Source: Bacillus alveayuensis
GTDB lineage: Bacteria; Bacillota; Bacilli; Bacillales; Aeribacillaceae
Reading direction: 5' to 3'
Assembly (NCBI GenBank): GCA_030812955.1
Contig: JAUSTR010000005.1
Span: 92,210 to 156,209 of the forward strand
DNA: 64,000 nt
Part shown: positions 22,921 through 32,922 of the stretch, piece after piece
Position numbering within the stretch: the stretch's first letter is position 1
How the letters are laid out: every line of letters starts with the position of its first letter
Notes under the pieces: generated by a model
What the model was told of the DNA's origin: nothing
Seen by the model: only the letters and a program-made list of their open reading frames with translations
Databases searched by the model: none
Position numbers and translations under genes: made by a program

Positions 22921-23346
22921 TCACTGTTCCTCCTTGTATTCAATCGTTAATCTATGTACATGTTGTTCTTGTCCAATATCCAAGTGATACTCCAACTTCA
23001 GTGTACCACGTTTCGGCTCTTCGTATGAACTCCATAATAATGATTTTGTATGTGTCACAAGCCTCATCATCCCATACGGCGTTTCATAGTTTGTCACCGT
23101 TTCAACGTTTTCTTTAAATCGCTGCCGCATGTTAATAGCACCTGAGCGGATTAACAACACTTCCTCATCGCTTATCTTAAGTAATGTTTTGATTTGGCCA
23201 AAATCTTGTTCCTCCAAATAAGATAAATAAATATACTTGTCTTTTGTATAGTATTGGCCAGTTGTATAAAATTCAAATTTTTCTTTTTCATTCCCTTGGG
23301 CCATTTCATTATGAACATTTATATGAACAGGTATGTTCCTTTGCAT
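22921..23346 (-). CDS. ywiB: DUF1934 protein YwiB
   Basis: 141-residue beta-rich protein of the DUF1934 family, always just upstream of argS in bacilli; the fold is lipocalin/calycin-like by family knowledge. Function unknown. Seen: YTTGQYYTKDKYIYLSYLEE, SGAINMRQRF and LEYHLDIGQEQHVHRLTIEYKE, the family's strand pattern. RBS AAGGATGAGG region. Two-gene unit with argS. Confidence 0.85.
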   Translation of the reverse strand: MQRNIPVHINVHNEMAQGNEKEKFEFYTTGQYYTKDKYIYLSYLEEQDFGQIKTLLKISDEEVLLIRSGAINMRQRFKENVETVTNYETPYGMMRLVTHTKSLLWSSYEEPKRGTLKLEYHLDIGQEQHVHRLTIEYKEEQ

Positions 23347-23420
23347 TGTACCTCATCCTTAAAAGGCTGTATTAACCCCATAAGTATAAAGATTCTTTGT
23401 CGTTTATGCAATAGAATAAG

Positions 23421-23477
23421 AAAAAGGCTTACTTTGAATACATCATTTCAGTCGATGATATGGAGTAAGCCTTTTCT
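23421..23477. terminator. Terminator between speB and ywiB
   Basis: AAAAAGGCTTACT pairs with AGTAAGCCTTTTC around a loop with its own short CATCA/TGATG stem; serves the minus-strand speE-speB unit. Confidence 0.75.
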
Positions 23478-23484
23478 TGCTATT

Positions 23485-24366
23485 TTATATTCGTTTTTGC
23501 ACCCAGCCTAAAATCATTTCCCGAATGAGCTTGCTTGCAGTGTTCGCTGTTTGTTCCGAGTGGTCATAGACAGGGGCTACTTCGACTAAATCAGCTCCAA
23601 CTACATGGATATCGGAGCGTGCAATTTCACAAATGGCCGCAAGCAGTTCTTTTGACGTTATTCCACCAGCATCTACAGTGCCAGTACCTGGGGCAAATGC
23701 CGGGTCTAATACATCGATATCAATTGTAATGTATACAGGTCGTCCAGCCAGTTTTGGAAGAACTTCCTGCAACGGCTTGAGCACTTCAAATTTTGCAATG
23801 TATAATCCTGCCTCTTTTGCCCATTCAAACTCTTCTTTCATCCCGGAACGAATGCCGAATGAAAAAATATTTTCCGGACCAATAAGCTCTGCCGCTTTAC
23901 GAATTGGTGTTGAATGGGATAACGGCTCCCCTTCATACTCAACACGTAAATCCGTATGGGCATCCATGTGAATCACAGCTAAATTCGGATACTTTTTGTA
24001 CATTGCTTTAATGACAGGCCAAGAGACTAAATGCTCCCCGCCCATTCCTAATGGAAATTTGCCTGCTTCTAAAATTTTGTCAACAAACTGTTCGATCATG
24101 TCTATACTTCTTTGCGCATTACCAAAAGGCAAAGGAATATCACCGGCATCAAAATATTTTACTTCGTCTAACTCGCGGTCTAAATACGGGCTATATTCCT
24201 CCAATCCGATCGATACCTCGCGGATGCGTGCAGGACCGAAACGTGAACCAGGACGATAGCTAACGGTCCAATCCATCGGCATCCCATAAATGACGGCTTC
24301 GCTTTCCTCAAAGGATGGATGGCTTTTAATAAATACATTTCCGGAATATGCTTCATCAAAGCGCAT
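23485..24366 (-). CDS. speB: Agmatinase
   Basis: Manganese ureohydrolase that splits agmatine into putrescine and urea. 293 residues. Metal-site motifs all present: GMGGEH, DAHTDLR, and DIDVLDPAFAPGTGT. ATG 24366 follows GGTGGGG by 4 bases and gives the family N-terminus MRFDEAYSGN. Lies 26 bp after speE on the same strand, so putrescine and spermidine synthesis are one unit as in B. subtilis. Confidence 0.95.
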   Translation of the reverse strand: MRFDEAYSGNVFIKSHPSFEESEAVIYGMPMDWTVSYRPGSRFGPARIREVSIGLEEYSPYLDRELDEVKYFDAGDIPLPFGNAQRSIDMIEQFVDKILEAGKFPLGMGGEHLVSWPVIKAMYKKYPNLAVIHMDAHTDLRVEYEGEPLSHSTPIRKAAELIGPENIFSFGIRSGMKEEFEWAKEAGLYIAKFEVLKPLQEVLPKLAGRPVYITIDIDVLDPAFAPGTGTVDAGGITSKELLAAICEIARSDIHVVGADLVEVAPVYDHSEQTANTASKLIREMILGWVQKRI

Positions 24367-24392
24367 AATGCCCCACCTTTCCAATTTCCATA

Positions 24393-25223
24393 TTACTTAA
24401 TTAAATCTTCAACAAATTTCGGTAAAACAAAGGCGGCTTTATGGATATCTTTTGTGTAATATTTTGTCTCCATTGGATGGAAGCGGTCGTCACGAACAGC
24501 TAATGGATCGTATTTTTTTGAGCCTAATGTAAACGTCCATAATCCGCTCGGATATGTCGGGATGTTTGCTGTATAAAGACGTGTAATTGGAAAAATTTCT
24601 TTTACATCTTTATAAACATTTGTAATTAAATCTGCTTTAAACCAAGGATTATCTGTTTGTGCGACAAAAATCCCATCCTCTTTTAACGCTTTTGCGATAC
24701 CTGCATAAAAGCCTTTCGTAAATAAGTTGACTGCTGGACCAACTGGTTCTGTTGAGTCAACCATAATACAATCATATTCATTTTCACTTTTGGCAATATG
24801 CATAAAACCGTCATCCACTTTTACTTCAACTCTAGGGTCATCCAATTTCCCCGCAATTTCAGGCAAATATTTTTTCGAATACTCAATCACTTTTCCATCA
24901 ATTTCAACTAGCGTCGCCTTTTTCACGCTCGGATGCTTTAACACTTCGCGGATGACACCACCGTCACCACCGCCAACGACTAATACATTTTCTGGATTTG
25001 GATGAGTGAATAGCGGTACGTGTGCAACCATTTCGTGGTAGACAAATTCATCTTTTTGAGAGGTCATCACCATACCATCTAAAAAAAGCATATTGCCAAA
25101 CTCTTCCGTCTCCACCATGTCAAGCTTTTGAAAATCTGTTTGTTCTGTATGTAAAGTACGTTTTACTTTTATCGTAATCCCAAAATTTTCCGTTTGCTTT
25201 TCTGTATACCAAAGTCCACCCAT
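24393..25223 (-). CDS. speE: Spermidine synthase
   Basis: Aminopropyl transfer from decarboxylated S-adenosylmethionine to putrescine. 276 residues. N-terminal strand domain ([13 protein letters not shown]), nucleotide site [16 protein letters not shown], acidic [11 protein letters not shown], catalytic aspartate in [11 protein letters not shown], and [20 protein letters not shown] 25223 follows AAAGGAAG by 7 bases. A divergent paralogue occurs at 40943-41803. Confidence 0.95.
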   Translation of the reverse strand: MGGLWYTEKQTENFGITIKVKRTLHTEQTDFQKLDMVETEEFGNMLFLDGMVMTSQKDEFVYHEMVAHVPLFTHPNPENVLVVGGGDGGVIREVLKHPSVKKATLVEIDGKVIEYSKKYLPEIAGKLDDPRVEVKVDDGFMHIAKSENEYDCIMVDSTEPVGPAVNLFTKGFYAGIAKALKEDGIFVAQTDNPWFKADLITNVYKDVKEIFPITRLYTANIPTYPSGLWTFTLGSKKYDPLAVRDDRFHPMETKYYTKDIHKAAFVLPKFVEDLIK

Positions 25224-25540
25224 TTTCATTCTTCCTTTCAATATTGTAGTTTGACGATTTTGTTAAAGCTATTCTTTCGAAACAAGCTAAACGGTCTTTT
25301 TCGTATTTTCCCCAAACAATGAATGGTCATTCTATTTTTAAAAGATTCAAACCACACAAAAAGTATAGAGGAATCTAGCAAAATTGCAAAGAAAAAATTT
25401 CATTTTTTCATAGGTTGAAGTTTAAAAAACTTCTCTTCAACTCATACTGAATAAAAAATAGCCCATCTTGTGAAACGGTTCCCATTAAATAAACAAAACC
25501 CATTTTTTTATTGTCTATATTATGAAGGAGGTTTGCATCA
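25224..25540. other. Divergent intergenic region speE/pbpG
   Basis: Must hold promoters for both genes. No MITE. I found no convincing sigma-F (GYATA - GGNRANA) match before pbpG, although its B. subtilis counterpart is sigma-F dependent. A short AAGTTTAAAAAACTT palindrome lies near 25429. Confidence 0.3.
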
Positions 25541-27610
25541 ATGGAAGTCATCACTCCTAAACGGCTTAGATTAACCGTGAAGACAATAAGAGCTTTATTT
25601 TTTATTCAATTTATTGGTGTTATTTTTTTATTACTTTTGATCACGATCGTTTTATGCATAGCTAAAATACAAGGAGCGCCTTCCTTAGCTGTTCCACAAT
25701 CGACTGTCATGTATGCAAATGACGGGACAAAAATTGGTGAAACACATCATGGCCAGAAGCGATTTTGGGTAAATCTTCAAGATATTTCCCCCTTTTTAAT
25801 TGAGGCAACGATTGCTATTGAAGACCGAAATTTTTATGACCATCACGGCTTTGACTATAAACGAATTGCTGGGGCTTTTGTTGCTGATTTAAAGGCTATG
25901 GCAAAAGTACAAGGAGCTAGTACGATTACACAGCAATATGCCCGCAATTTATTTTTAGAGCATGATAAAACATGGAAGCGGAAGCTAGCGGAAGCATTTT
26001 ACACCATCCGCCTTGAAATGAATTTTAGTAAAGAAAGCATTTTAGAAGGATATTTAAACACCATTTACTATGGACACGGAGCGTATGGTATTGAAGCAGC
26101 ATCGCGGTATTATTTTCATAAACATGCAGGTGAATTAACATTGGCGGAAGCGGCAATGCTTGCTGGGATCCCAAAAGGGCCTAGCTACTATTCCCCATAT
26201 ACTCATTTTTCACGGGCGAAAAAGAGGCAAGAGCTTATTTTAAAAACAATGGAAAAAGTAGGTTATATTACAGAGCAAGAAGCCAATACAGCGATCCATG
26301 AAGCGATCAAGCTTAGAGAACACAAAAAAGAGGAACATGCTAACTTGGCTCCTTATTTCCAAGATGTTGTTCTTCAAGAAATAAAAGAAAAGCTTCAAGT
26401 AGATGAGATGTTTATACAAACAAAAGGACTGCAAGTTTATACAACATTAGATTCGACTTTACAGAAAATTGCCGAAGAGACCATGAACAAGGTAATCGCA
26501 AAAGAATCGGATATTCAAATTGGTTTCGCTGCCATTGATCCTGAAACCGGTCAAGTGAAAGCGCTCATTGGCGGACGAGATTATGATAAAAGTCCTTTTA
26601 ATCGAGCCATTCAAGCAAAACGGCAGCCGGGCTCAACGATGAAACCTTTTCTTTATTATACAGCTATTGAAAATGGGTTTACCCCGTCAACTGTTTTAAA
26701 AAGTGAACCGACAACGTTTAGTTTTAATAAAGGGCAGTCAACCTATCAACCGAGTAATTTTCATGATTATTATGCTTATGATGATATTACATTGATGCAA
26801 GCTCTTGCTTTATCAGACAACATTTATGCTGTTAAAACCCACCTTTTTATGGGCATGGATAAGCTAATCGAAACAGCTAGAAAGCTTGGCATCAATAGCT
26901 CATTGAAAGAAGTGCCATCCTTAGCACTCGGTACTTCTCCAGTAAATGTCATCGAAATGGTGAATGCATATGGGATGATAGCAAATGGAGGGCATAAAAT
27001 TGAACCGACGTTTATTAAACGAATTGAAGATGCAAAGGGAAACGTGCTATATGAGTTTAAAAAGGAGTCTGAGCAAATTCTTAATAAACAGGCAGCCTTT
27101 GTTCTCACCCACATGATGACAGGCATGTTTGATGAGAAGCTAAATGGATATACAACCGTCACTGGACAAAAAATCATTGATCAGCTTACACGCCCCTATG
27201 CTGGCAAATCAGGGACAACAAACGCTGATAGTTGGATGATCGGCTTTACTCCACAGCTTGTCGCAGGGGTTTGGACAGGATATGACAAAGGAAAAAACAT
27301 TCATCAAGTCCATGAACGCATGTATGCAAAGGAAATTTGGGCTACCTTTATGGAAGAAGCCTTAAAAGATCAACCGGTAAAAGGATTTCAGCCACCAGAA
27401 GGGGTAATCGGCGTAAATGTTGATCCTTCAAATGGACTTTTAGCAGCACCTGGATGCCCCGTTTCTCGCTTAACGTATTACATCAAAGGAACAGAGCCGA
27501 CTGAATATTGTATCGATCACATTGATTTCAAAGATGAAAAACAAGGTGACGAGCCAAAGATAAATGAAGAGAAACCATCCATATGGAAAAAGCTCATTCC
27601 TTGGATGTAA
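25541..27610 (+). CDS. pbpG: Class A penicillin-binding protein 2d
   Basis: Bifunctional peptidoglycan glycosyltransferase/transpeptidase, needed with PbpF for spore germ-cell wall in B. subtilis. 689 residues: N-terminal membrane anchor (about 18-42), GT51 domain with EDRNFYDHHG (E94), QGASTITQQYARN and LEGYLNTIYYGHGAYGIEAAS; transpeptidase domain with PGSTMKPF (Ser nucleophile), SDN and KSGTTNADSW. RBS AAGGAGG nine bases before ATG. Position between speE and ywhD is syntenic. Confidence 0.94.
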   Translation: MEVITPKRLRLTVKTIRALFFIQFIGVIFLLLLITIVLCIAKIQGAPSLAVPQSTVMYANDGTKIGETHHGQKRFWVNLQDISPFLIEATIAIEDRNFYDHHGFDYKRIAGAFVADLKAMAKVQGASTITQQYARNLFLEHDKTWKRKLAEAFYTIRLEMNFSKESILEGYLNTIYYGHGAYGIEAASRYYFHKHAGELTLAEAAMLAGIPKGPSYYSPYTHFSRAKKRQELILKTMEKVGYITEQEANTAIHEAIKLREHKKEEHANLAPYFQDVVLQEIKEKLQVDEMFIQTKGLQVYTTLDSTLQKIAEETMNKVIAKESDIQIGFAAIDPETGQVKALIGGRDYDKSPFNRAIQAKRQPGSTMKPFLYYTAIENGFTPSTVLKSEPTTFSFNKGQSTYQPSNFHDYYAYDDITLMQALALSDNIYAVKTHLFMGMDKLIETARKLGINSSLKEVPSLALGTSPVNVIEMVNAYGMIANGGHKIEPTFIKRIEDAKGNVLYEFKKESEQILNKQAAFVLTHMMTGMFDEKLNGYTTVTGQKIIDQLTRPYAGKSGTTNADSWMIGFTPQLVAGVWTGYDKGKNIHQVHERMYAKEIWATFMEEALKDQPVKGFQPPEGVIGVNVDPSNGLLAAPGCPVSRLTYYIKGTEPTEYCIDHIDFKDEKQGDEPKINEEKPSIWKKLIPWM

Positions 27611-27615
27611 AAAAA

Positions 27616-27656
27616 TGAAAACCCCCGGATCTATTAAATAAGACCGGGGATTTTCA
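27616..27656. terminator. Terminator of pbpG
   Basis: TGAAAACCCCCGG pairs with CCGGGGATTTTCA, 5 bp after the stop codon; strong stem usable on both strands. Confidence 0.85.
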
Positions 27657-27747
27657 TGTCCTAGTTTTATAAGTTTAACTTTAGTCTACTTATTTTTTTC
27701 TGAAACCTCAATAAATTGCGGATTTGTTCACAATTTCGTCAAATTCC

Positions 27748-28263
27748 TCATTGAACAGAAAGGCCTTTTTTCAATTCTTCACTAGAAAGCTCCCACATTT
27801 TTTCATCATGATTTTTTAAAAAGTTTGCAAGAATTTTTTTCGAGCGGTCGTCCATATGATCAACAATAATATGGCGTTTTAACGATTTATCCATGCGATT
27901 GACGTGCTCTGGAAGCGACTTATAGCCACGTCTTGCTTCACGGTCAACGGTGAGCTCGCATGCGGCAACACCGGCATAATACGGCCCTTCCTCTTTGCGG
28001 TCAACCGTCACCCAAACGAGCCAATACGGCTTTCCGTTTGGAACATCTTCTTTAACATGAGTAAATTTTATCCCTCTTTCAACTTGACTGCGTGCATGCA
28101 TCGCACCGATATCAACGAATGCTTCTCCTTCTTCAATGTCGATAAAAACAGGAGAAACATTTTCTAAGCTTAAGGCTCCGACGCCAAAGCCTTTATGTCC
28201 ATCGGTTGGATCATTTTTAATAATGTTAAAACCAATATTTTTCTTCTTTTTTTCTGTCATCAT
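27748..28263 (-). CDS. ywhD: YwhD family protein
   Basis: 171-residue soluble protein of the YwhD family, known in Bacillaceae beside ywhC; function unknown. Seen: basic start TEKKKKNIGFNIIKNDPTDGHKGFGVG, then HARSQVERGIKF and YWLVWVTVDRKEEGPYYAGVAACEL. AAGGAGG lies 5 bases before ATG ATG. 13 bp after ywhC, same strand. Confidence 0.82.
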   Translation of the reverse strand: MMTEKKKKNIGFNIIKNDPTDGHKGFGVGALSLENVSPVFIDIEEGEAFVDIGAMHARSQVERGIKFTHVKEDVPNGKPYWLVWVTVDRKEEGPYYAGVAACELTVDREARRGYKSLPEHVNRMDKSLKRHIIVDHMDDRSKKILANFLKNHDEKMWELSSEELKKGLSVQ

Positions 28264-28276
28264 CCTATCCTCCTTG

Positions 28277-28939
28277 TTAAGAAAAGAACGGTTGTAAGAT
28301 TAAATGGAAAAATAAAACGGTTGCTTCCCGTCCGTGATAAAGTACTGGATCAATCAAATATTGGTCTAAAGGTGTTAAAACAATAATGAAAAAAATTAAG
28401 ATGCCATAATTCTCATATTGTGTCAGCTTTGCCCGAATATGTCTCGGTGCTAAATCCTCAATGATTCGATAACCGTCTAGCGGTGGGAAAGGGAGTAAAT
28501 TAAAAAGAAAGAGTATGATATTTAATGATACTAGTATATTTAAAAACTTATCAATGATCCTTGCCATTTCAACTGGCATCATTTCAGCCACACCTGATGC
28601 CATTATGTTGAGAAATAAAAATCCGATAAAGGCGATGACAAGGTTGCTTAACGGACCGGCAACGGATACGAGCACTCCTGCAAGACGAGGCTTTTGAAAA
28701 AAGAAACGGTTCACAGGAACAGGTCTCGCCCAGCCGAAGCCTGCTAAAAAAATTAAAATCGTCCCAAAAGGGTCAAGGTGAGAAATAGGATTTAACGTTA
28801 ACCTTCCTTGATTCTTGGCTGTTGGGTCACCAAACTTATATGCTACATAGGCATGGGCAAATTCATGTAGTGTAAAGGCAATGATAAGCGCTACAATGAC
28901 ATATGGCAATAAATCAAAACCATAATATAAAAAAGGCAC
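28277..28939 (-). CDS. ywhC: Site-2-protease-family membrane zinc protease YwhC
   Basis: Small M50 family intramembrane metalloprotease, 220 residues, about five membrane segments. Zinc motif HEFAH (25-29) lies in the first region and the aspartate ligand in NLLPFPPLDGYRI. Substrate unknown. Divergent from ywhB, co-directional with ywhD, as in B. subtilis. Confidence 0.9.
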   Translation of the reverse strand: MPFLYYGFDLLPYVIVALIIAFTLHEFAHAYVAYKFGDPTAKNQGRLTLNPISHLDPFGTILIFLAGFGWARPVPVNRFFFQKPRLAGVLVSVAGPLSNLVIAFIGFLFLNIMASGVAEMMPVEMARIIDKFLNILVSLNIILFLFNLLPFPPLDGYRIIEDLAPRHIRAKLTQYENYGILIFFIIVLTPLDQYLIDPVLYHGREATVLFFHLILQPFFS

Positions 28940-29134
28940 TTTTTAAGCCTCCCATCTCAACAAATCGATCTATATCAAGTATACTATATTTTGAATACTA
29001 TTACATTTCTTCCCGTTTGATACGTCCGTTATTCTCTAACGGCCATGTTAGAGCCTTGCACATGCAAACATTCGTTAAGCCTAAATACGTATCAACGCTC
29101 ACTTTTTTATATCGCAACAGAAAGGGGACTGACC

Positions 29135-29320
29135 ATGCCTTACGTAACAGTGAAAATGCTAGAAGGTCGTACGGAGGAACAAAAAAAAGCTCTCGTAGAA
29201 AAAGTAACCGAGGCCGTTTCTGAAACAACTGGTGCTTCTAAAGAAAAAATTGTCGTATTTATTGAGGAAATGAGCAAAAATCATTATGCCGTTGCTGGAA
29301 AGCGTTTAAGCGACGAATAA
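29135..29320 (+). CDS. ywhB: 4-oxalocrotonate tautomerase family protein
   Basis: 61 residues. After Met removal, Pro1 is the catalytic base of the tautomerase superfamily (PYVTVKMLEGRT). Conserved basic residue region KEKIVVFIEEM and AVAGKRLSD. Nearly the same as B. subtilis YwhB, whose physiological substrate is not settled. ATG 29135 follows AAAGGGG. Confidence 0.93.
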   Translation: MPYVTVKMLEGRTEEQKKALVEKVTEAVSETTGASKEKIVVFIEEMSKNHYAVAGKRLSDE

Positions 29321-29340
29321 TCTTAAGAGGCTGTCTCATA

Positions 29341-29436
29341 AGGGTCTGACCTCACGCAGCCATCACAATATATAGTTACTTTTCTTCTGAATTAAGCGCT
29401 ATATATTGTATTGGTATTGTGGGGTCAGGCCCTTTT
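29341..29436. terminator. Long hairpin between ywhB and ywgA
   Basis: AGGGTCTGACC with GGTCAGGCCCT, T-run after it on the plus strand; inside, CAATATATAG/CTATATATTG forms an inner stem. Shares GAGGCTGTCTCATAAGGGTCTGACCTCACGC-type sequence (in part) with 32756 and 5300 hairpins. Confidence 0.7.
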
Positions 29437-29451
29437 GGTTCGACATGCTCC

Positions 29452-29958
29452 TTATTGAACAACTTTTTTTCTCAAGGATTCAATATATTGAAAGGCTTCT
29501 TCAATTTCTCCTTCGGTGTATCGCTGCTTGCTTTTGAGTGTGAATACTTTTTCTATTATTTCCTCTTTCGTTAGCTCTTCAAAATATAAAATCGTTGAAA
29601 CGAGCTCTAAAAAGCGGGCTGACTGAGCATTAAGGTCCATCATGCAATCTTGTAAATGAGGAATGCTCATATCATAATGGCTTAAAAACTCCTCGCCTGC
29701 TTTTGTCAGTGTATACTTATATTGATAATAACCGCCCTTTTTTTCCCGCACCTCATCAATAAATCCTAAATTGCATAATTCTTCAATTCTTAATGTAAGC
29801 TCCTCTGAGTATGGACCATAAAAATGGAAGTTATATTTCTCGTAAAATGGAAAATTTAGCTTTTTCGCTATATATATAATCTTTTGAAGCTTTTTGCGTC
29901 CGATAATTTCTTCAGAAATCGCAAATACCTTCATCAGCTTTGCATGTTCTTTTAGCAC
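29452..29958 (-). CDS. ywgA: YwgA family protein
   Basis: 168 residues; hypothetical protein conserved beside ywfO in bacilli. N-terminal KLMKVFAISEEIIGRKKLQKIIYIAKKLNFPF resembles the 'GRKKLQKL' start of SocA/Panacea-like helical domains, followed by winged-helix-like FYGPYSEELTLRIEELCNLGFIDE. Function unknown. Start is GTG 29958 with GAGGAG about 8 bases upstream. Follows ywfO by 34 bp. Confidence 0.8.
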   Translation of the reverse strand: MLKEHAKLMKVFAISEEIIGRKKLQKIIYIAKKLNFPFYEKYNFHFYGPYSEELTLRIEELCNLGFIDEVREKKGGYYQYKYTLTKAGEEFLSHYDMSIPHLQDCMMDLNAQSARFLELVSTILYFEELTKEEIIEKVFTLKSKQRYTEGEIEEAFQYIESLRKKVVQ

Positions 29959-29992
29959 ACCCCGTCATCTCCTCATGAAAAAAATAATCCAT

Positions 29993-31300
29993 TTATTTAT
30001 GCAGCTGCAAAAGGCTGATAATTTTCTTTTTTATATTTCGTTTCGACGAAAAATCATTTAATAAATCAAGTGGAAAATATAATTTATGATCCGTTCTTCT
30101 TTTCCCTGAAATAGCATCAACAATTTCCGACTCTCTTGAAAGCTCACGAATTTCTCCATTTTGCATCAGTAAATGGATTGGTAAACGTTCTTCCTCTTCA
30201 CCTGGACGGTAAAAATCGTAAGGAAGGTCTGATGATGAATCAACGACCAAATAATAGTCCGGATCGATCCCCGCTTTTTTAAACAACGACGTTAGTTCCA
30301 TAAGTCTCATCAACTGCTCATTTGTCGGATGAAATTCTACATATTTAAACAATATCCGATTGATAAATCGTTTGCATAAGTCACTTAAGATCGGATCGTC
30401 TTCATCTTGCCATTCTTGAAAATAAAAAAGAATAATCGATTCATCTAATTTTAAGTAATCTTCAATCGTTACCTTTTCTGAAAAAATGGAATAAAAATGC
30501 TTAGGCTTACATTTAAACGGATAGCCGTCTTCATAAAGGGCTTTAGCTCGGTGAAGAATTTTCGTTAATATGACTTCTGCGCTTCTCGTAACCGGATGGA
30601 AGTATACTTGCCAATACATTTGATAGCGGCTCATGATGTAATCCTCGACGGCATGCATACCACTATACTTAATCACAACCTGGTCTTCACGCGGGCGCAT
30701 CAAACGCAAAATCCGTTCCATATCAAAATGTCCATAGCTTACCCCAGTATAAAACGCATCACGCTGAAGGTAGTCCATTCGATCAGCATCAATTTGGCTA
30801 GAAATTAAGCTGACAACTTGTTTATTCGGGTACGTTTTAGCAATCACTTCGGTTACCTTCTTTGGAAAATCAGAGCCTATTTGCGAAAGAACACGGTTTA
30901 TTTCCGTATTTCCTAAAATAATAGCTTGTGTAAAAGCTTCGTGATCTAAATGAAAGACTTTTTCAAACGAATGTGAAAATGGCCCGTGCCCTAAATCATG
31001 TAAAAGAGCGGCACATAAGCTTAAGAGACGTTCATCTTCATCCCACTCTGGTCGTCCTTGAAAAACATCATCGACAATCCGTCTGACGATTTCATAAACA
31101 CCGAGGGAATGATTAAAGCGGCTATGCTCCGCTCCGTGAAAGGTTAAGAAAGTCGTGCCAAGTTGTCGAATTCTTCGAAGGCGCTGAAACTCTTTCGTTC
31201 CTATTAAATCCCAAATTACTTTATCACGCACATGAATATAACGATGAACCGGATCTTTAAACACTTTTTCTTCCGATAATTTTTCGTTCGGGTACGCCAT
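29993..31300 (-). CDS. ywfO: HD-domain phosphohydrolase YwfO
   Basis: 435 residues. HD-superfamily metal site: H(AEHSRFNHSLG), HD in LLHDLGHGPFSHSFE, and distal D in SSQIDADRMDYLQRDAF. This pattern is that of dNTP triphosphohydrolase-like proteins (EF1143 group); nucleotide substrate is inferred from family. ATG 31300 gives MAYPNEKLSEEKVFKDPVH; an upstream in-frame extension lacks a ribosome site. Confidence 0.88.
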   Translation of the reverse strand: MAYPNEKLSEEKVFKDPVHRYIHVRDKVIWDLIGTKEFQRLRRIRQLGTTFLTFHGAEHSRFNHSLGVYEIVRRIVDDVFQGRPEWDEDERLLSLCAALLHDLGHGPFSHSFEKVFHLDHEAFTQAIILGNTEINRVLSQIGSDFPKKVTEVIAKTYPNKQVVSLISSQIDADRMDYLQRDAFYTGVSYGHFDMERILRLMRPREDQVVIKYSGMHAVEDYIMSRYQMYWQVYFHPVTRSAEVILTKILHRAKALYEDGYPFKCKPKHFYSIFSEKVTIEDYLKLDESIILFYFQEWQDEDDPILSDLCKRFINRILFKYVEFHPTNEQLMRLMELTSLFKKAGIDPDYYLVVDSSSDLPYDFYRPGEEEERLPIHLLMQNGEIRELSRESEIVDAISGKRRTDHKLYFPLDLLNDFSSKRNIKKKIISLLQLHK

Positions 31301-31404
31301 TATCTTCCCTCTTCCATCATGACATGGTTTTATTATATCTCTTTTATTTCGACAAGGATAGTACGGAAATGTCAAATATTACTATTCATATAATATAATG
31401 AAAA

Positions 31405-31486
31405 GGCTGTTTTCGTAAAACTTGTCGCTTGCCTAGACAGTCGAAAAGCTATGGCGGTAAAGCAACAAATCTTTTAGAAAAGTGCC
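31405..31486. repeat. MITE family 1, copy 5 (minimal form)
   Basis: Only 82 bp: GGCTGTTTTCGTAAAACTTG to CTTTTAGAAAAGTGCC, reverse orientation, with exact duplication AATGAAAA on both sides. It has the outer arms without the inner hairpin modules, so shows the minimal mobile unit. Upstream of ywfO. Confidence 0.88.
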
Positions 31487-31533
31487 AATGAAAAAAATCA
31501 CCATTGCAGAAATGGCTCCTACATGGTGATCGG

Positions 31534-31758
31534 TTATTTTCCTAATTTTTTCGTAATTTTTTCAATTAACTCATCTTCATTCGGTGCAGAGATGGGACGA
31601 TTATTGACAAATGCGAATGACTTCTTACGTCCAGGTCCGCAATAAGACTGACAGCCTATTTTAATTGTCGCATTTGGATCTATCTTCTTTAACCGCGGCA
31701 ACAACGTTTTTAAATTCGTTGCTTGACAATCGTCGCATACACGGAACTCATTCGCCAT
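31534..31758 (-). CDS. DUF1450 small protein
   Basis: 74 residues with a thioredoxin-like ferredoxin flavour: CDDCQ near the start and [13 protein letters not shown] in the middle, the DUF1450 cysteine pattern (YuzB-like family). Four cysteines could bind a metal or Fe-S cluster, but this is inference. Good RBS (AAAGGG) before ATG. Monocistronic, facing ywfO's MITE. Confidence 0.78.
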   Translation of the reverse strand: MANEFRVCDDCQATNLKTLLPRLKKIDPNATIKIGCQSYCGPGRKKSFAFVNNRPISAPNEDELIEKITKKLGK

Positions 31759-31935
31759 GATTAAAACAACCCTTTCATCTATGTCATGCTCTCGGGTATT
31801 TTACCTCTTATTGATTATCAAATCAAGTCATGTTTCAAATATGCCATGTAGAGAACGTTTTCCTTTCAAACCCTCCTTCGTTTGCTAATAAAATGTGTAT
31901 TTCTTCTGATCTTCAAATAAAAATCTACTATCCTT

Positions 31936-31965
31936 GTATAAAATTTTCCAGAGAGGGAGAAGATG
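31936..31965 (+). promoter_or_regulatory. Candidate sigma-F promoter of rsfA
   Basis: GTATA (31936-31940), 15-base spacer, GGAGAAGATG (31956-31965). This fits the sigma-F consensus GYATA/GGNRANAHTR with one mismatch. rsfA is sigma-F controlled in B. subtilis. Confidence 0.6.
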
Positions 31966-32047
31966 TAGGTAGATGCACAAAATGATTGTCATTCATTGTT
32001 TCTTTCTATCATTCAAGAAAGTAATCTTTAAAAGGGGAGTTGAGAAA

Positions 32048-32743
32048 ATGAAAAAAAGACAAGATGCTTGGTCAGAAGAAGATGATTTACTCCTTGCCGA
32101 AACCGTTTTACGGCATGTTCGAGAAGGAAGCACTCAATTAAATGCTTTTGAAGAAGTTGGTGATAAATTAAATCGCACCTCTGCAGCATGCGGCTTCAGA
32201 TGGAACGCTGTTGTTCGCCATAACTATGAAAAAGCATTACAGCTTGCGAAAAAGCAACGTAAACAAAAAATGCGAGCTTTAGGTAAAGGTCAGCCTGCTA
32301 AAAAACGGCTTCTTTACACACCACCTGAACCAGCTTTAGAGATGGAGAATTTAAATCTTCCAACAACTTTAGAGAATGATAATCAGCAAGAGGCAAAGGT
32401 CAACGCACCTTCATCACAAATAGTCGACGTAAAAGATTTAACAATGGATCATGTCATTGAATTTCTCAAATCATACGAAGGAAATCAGCAGCACGTATCA
32501 GCACTTAAAGAAGAAAACAACCGCCTCAAACAACATAATGAAGAGTTGCAGAAGCAAAATGAAGAATTAGAGAAGAAGATTGCTAAACTTGAGCAAGAAT
32601 CACAAACTGTACAAGAAGACTATGAAACACTTATGAAGATTATGAATCGCGCAAGAAAGCTTGTCCTTTTTGAAGAAGAGGAGCGACCAGCAACAAAGTT
32701 CAAAATGGATCGCAATGGAAATCTTGAAAAGCTAGCCGAATAA
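32048..32743 (+). CDS. rsfA: Prespore-specific transcriptional regulator RsfA
   Basis: Forespore regulator that fine-tunes sigma-F genes. 231 residues: N-terminal Myb/SANT-like DNA-binding domain (about 1-60, [24 protein letters not shown] ... [19 protein letters not shown]), a flexible middle, then a long coiled coil (about 145-205, heptads rich in Glu/Lys/Leu). ATG 32048 has AAGGGGAG upstream; a longer in-frame reading starts almost at the predicted transcript start and is unlikely. Confidence 0.9.
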   Translation: MKKRQDAWSEEDDLLLAETVLRHVREGSTQLNAFEEVGDKLNRTSAACGFRWNAVVRHNYEKALQLAKKQRKQKMRALGKGQPAKKRLLYTPPEPALEMENLNLPTTLENDNQQEAKVNAPSSQIVDVKDLTMDHVIEFLKSYEGNQQHVSALKEENNRLKQHNEELQKQNEELEKKIAKLEQESQTVQEDYETLMKIMNRARKLVLFEEEERPATKFKMDRNGNLEKLAE

Positions 32744-32755
32744 CATAAAGGGAAT

Positions 32756-32813
32756 GAGGCTGTCCCATAAGTGTCTGACCTCACGCTGTAGGTTGAACAC
32801 TATCAGCCTCTTT
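32756..32813. terminator. Hairpin after rsfA
   Basis: GAGGCTG/CAGCCTC outer stem with AGTGT/ACACT inside, then TTTC. Contains CATAAGTGTCTGACCTCACGC, close to the sequence after ywhB. A second hairpin, ACTGTGAG/CTCACAGT, follows at about 32830-32860. Confidence 0.6.
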
Positions 32814-32922
32814 CAGTTTCAGTGCGTTTTACTGTGAGCTGGAGAAAATACTCACAGTATGCACACGTTTCTCGGTTTTAACGAAATTCGCTAAGATGTC
32901 TCCCTCTTCAAGCATTCACTCT

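Noticed and set aside
22921..23484. T-box leader for argS
   Set aside because: No TGGNACC T-box sequence or specifier stem; argS reads directly on from ywiB.
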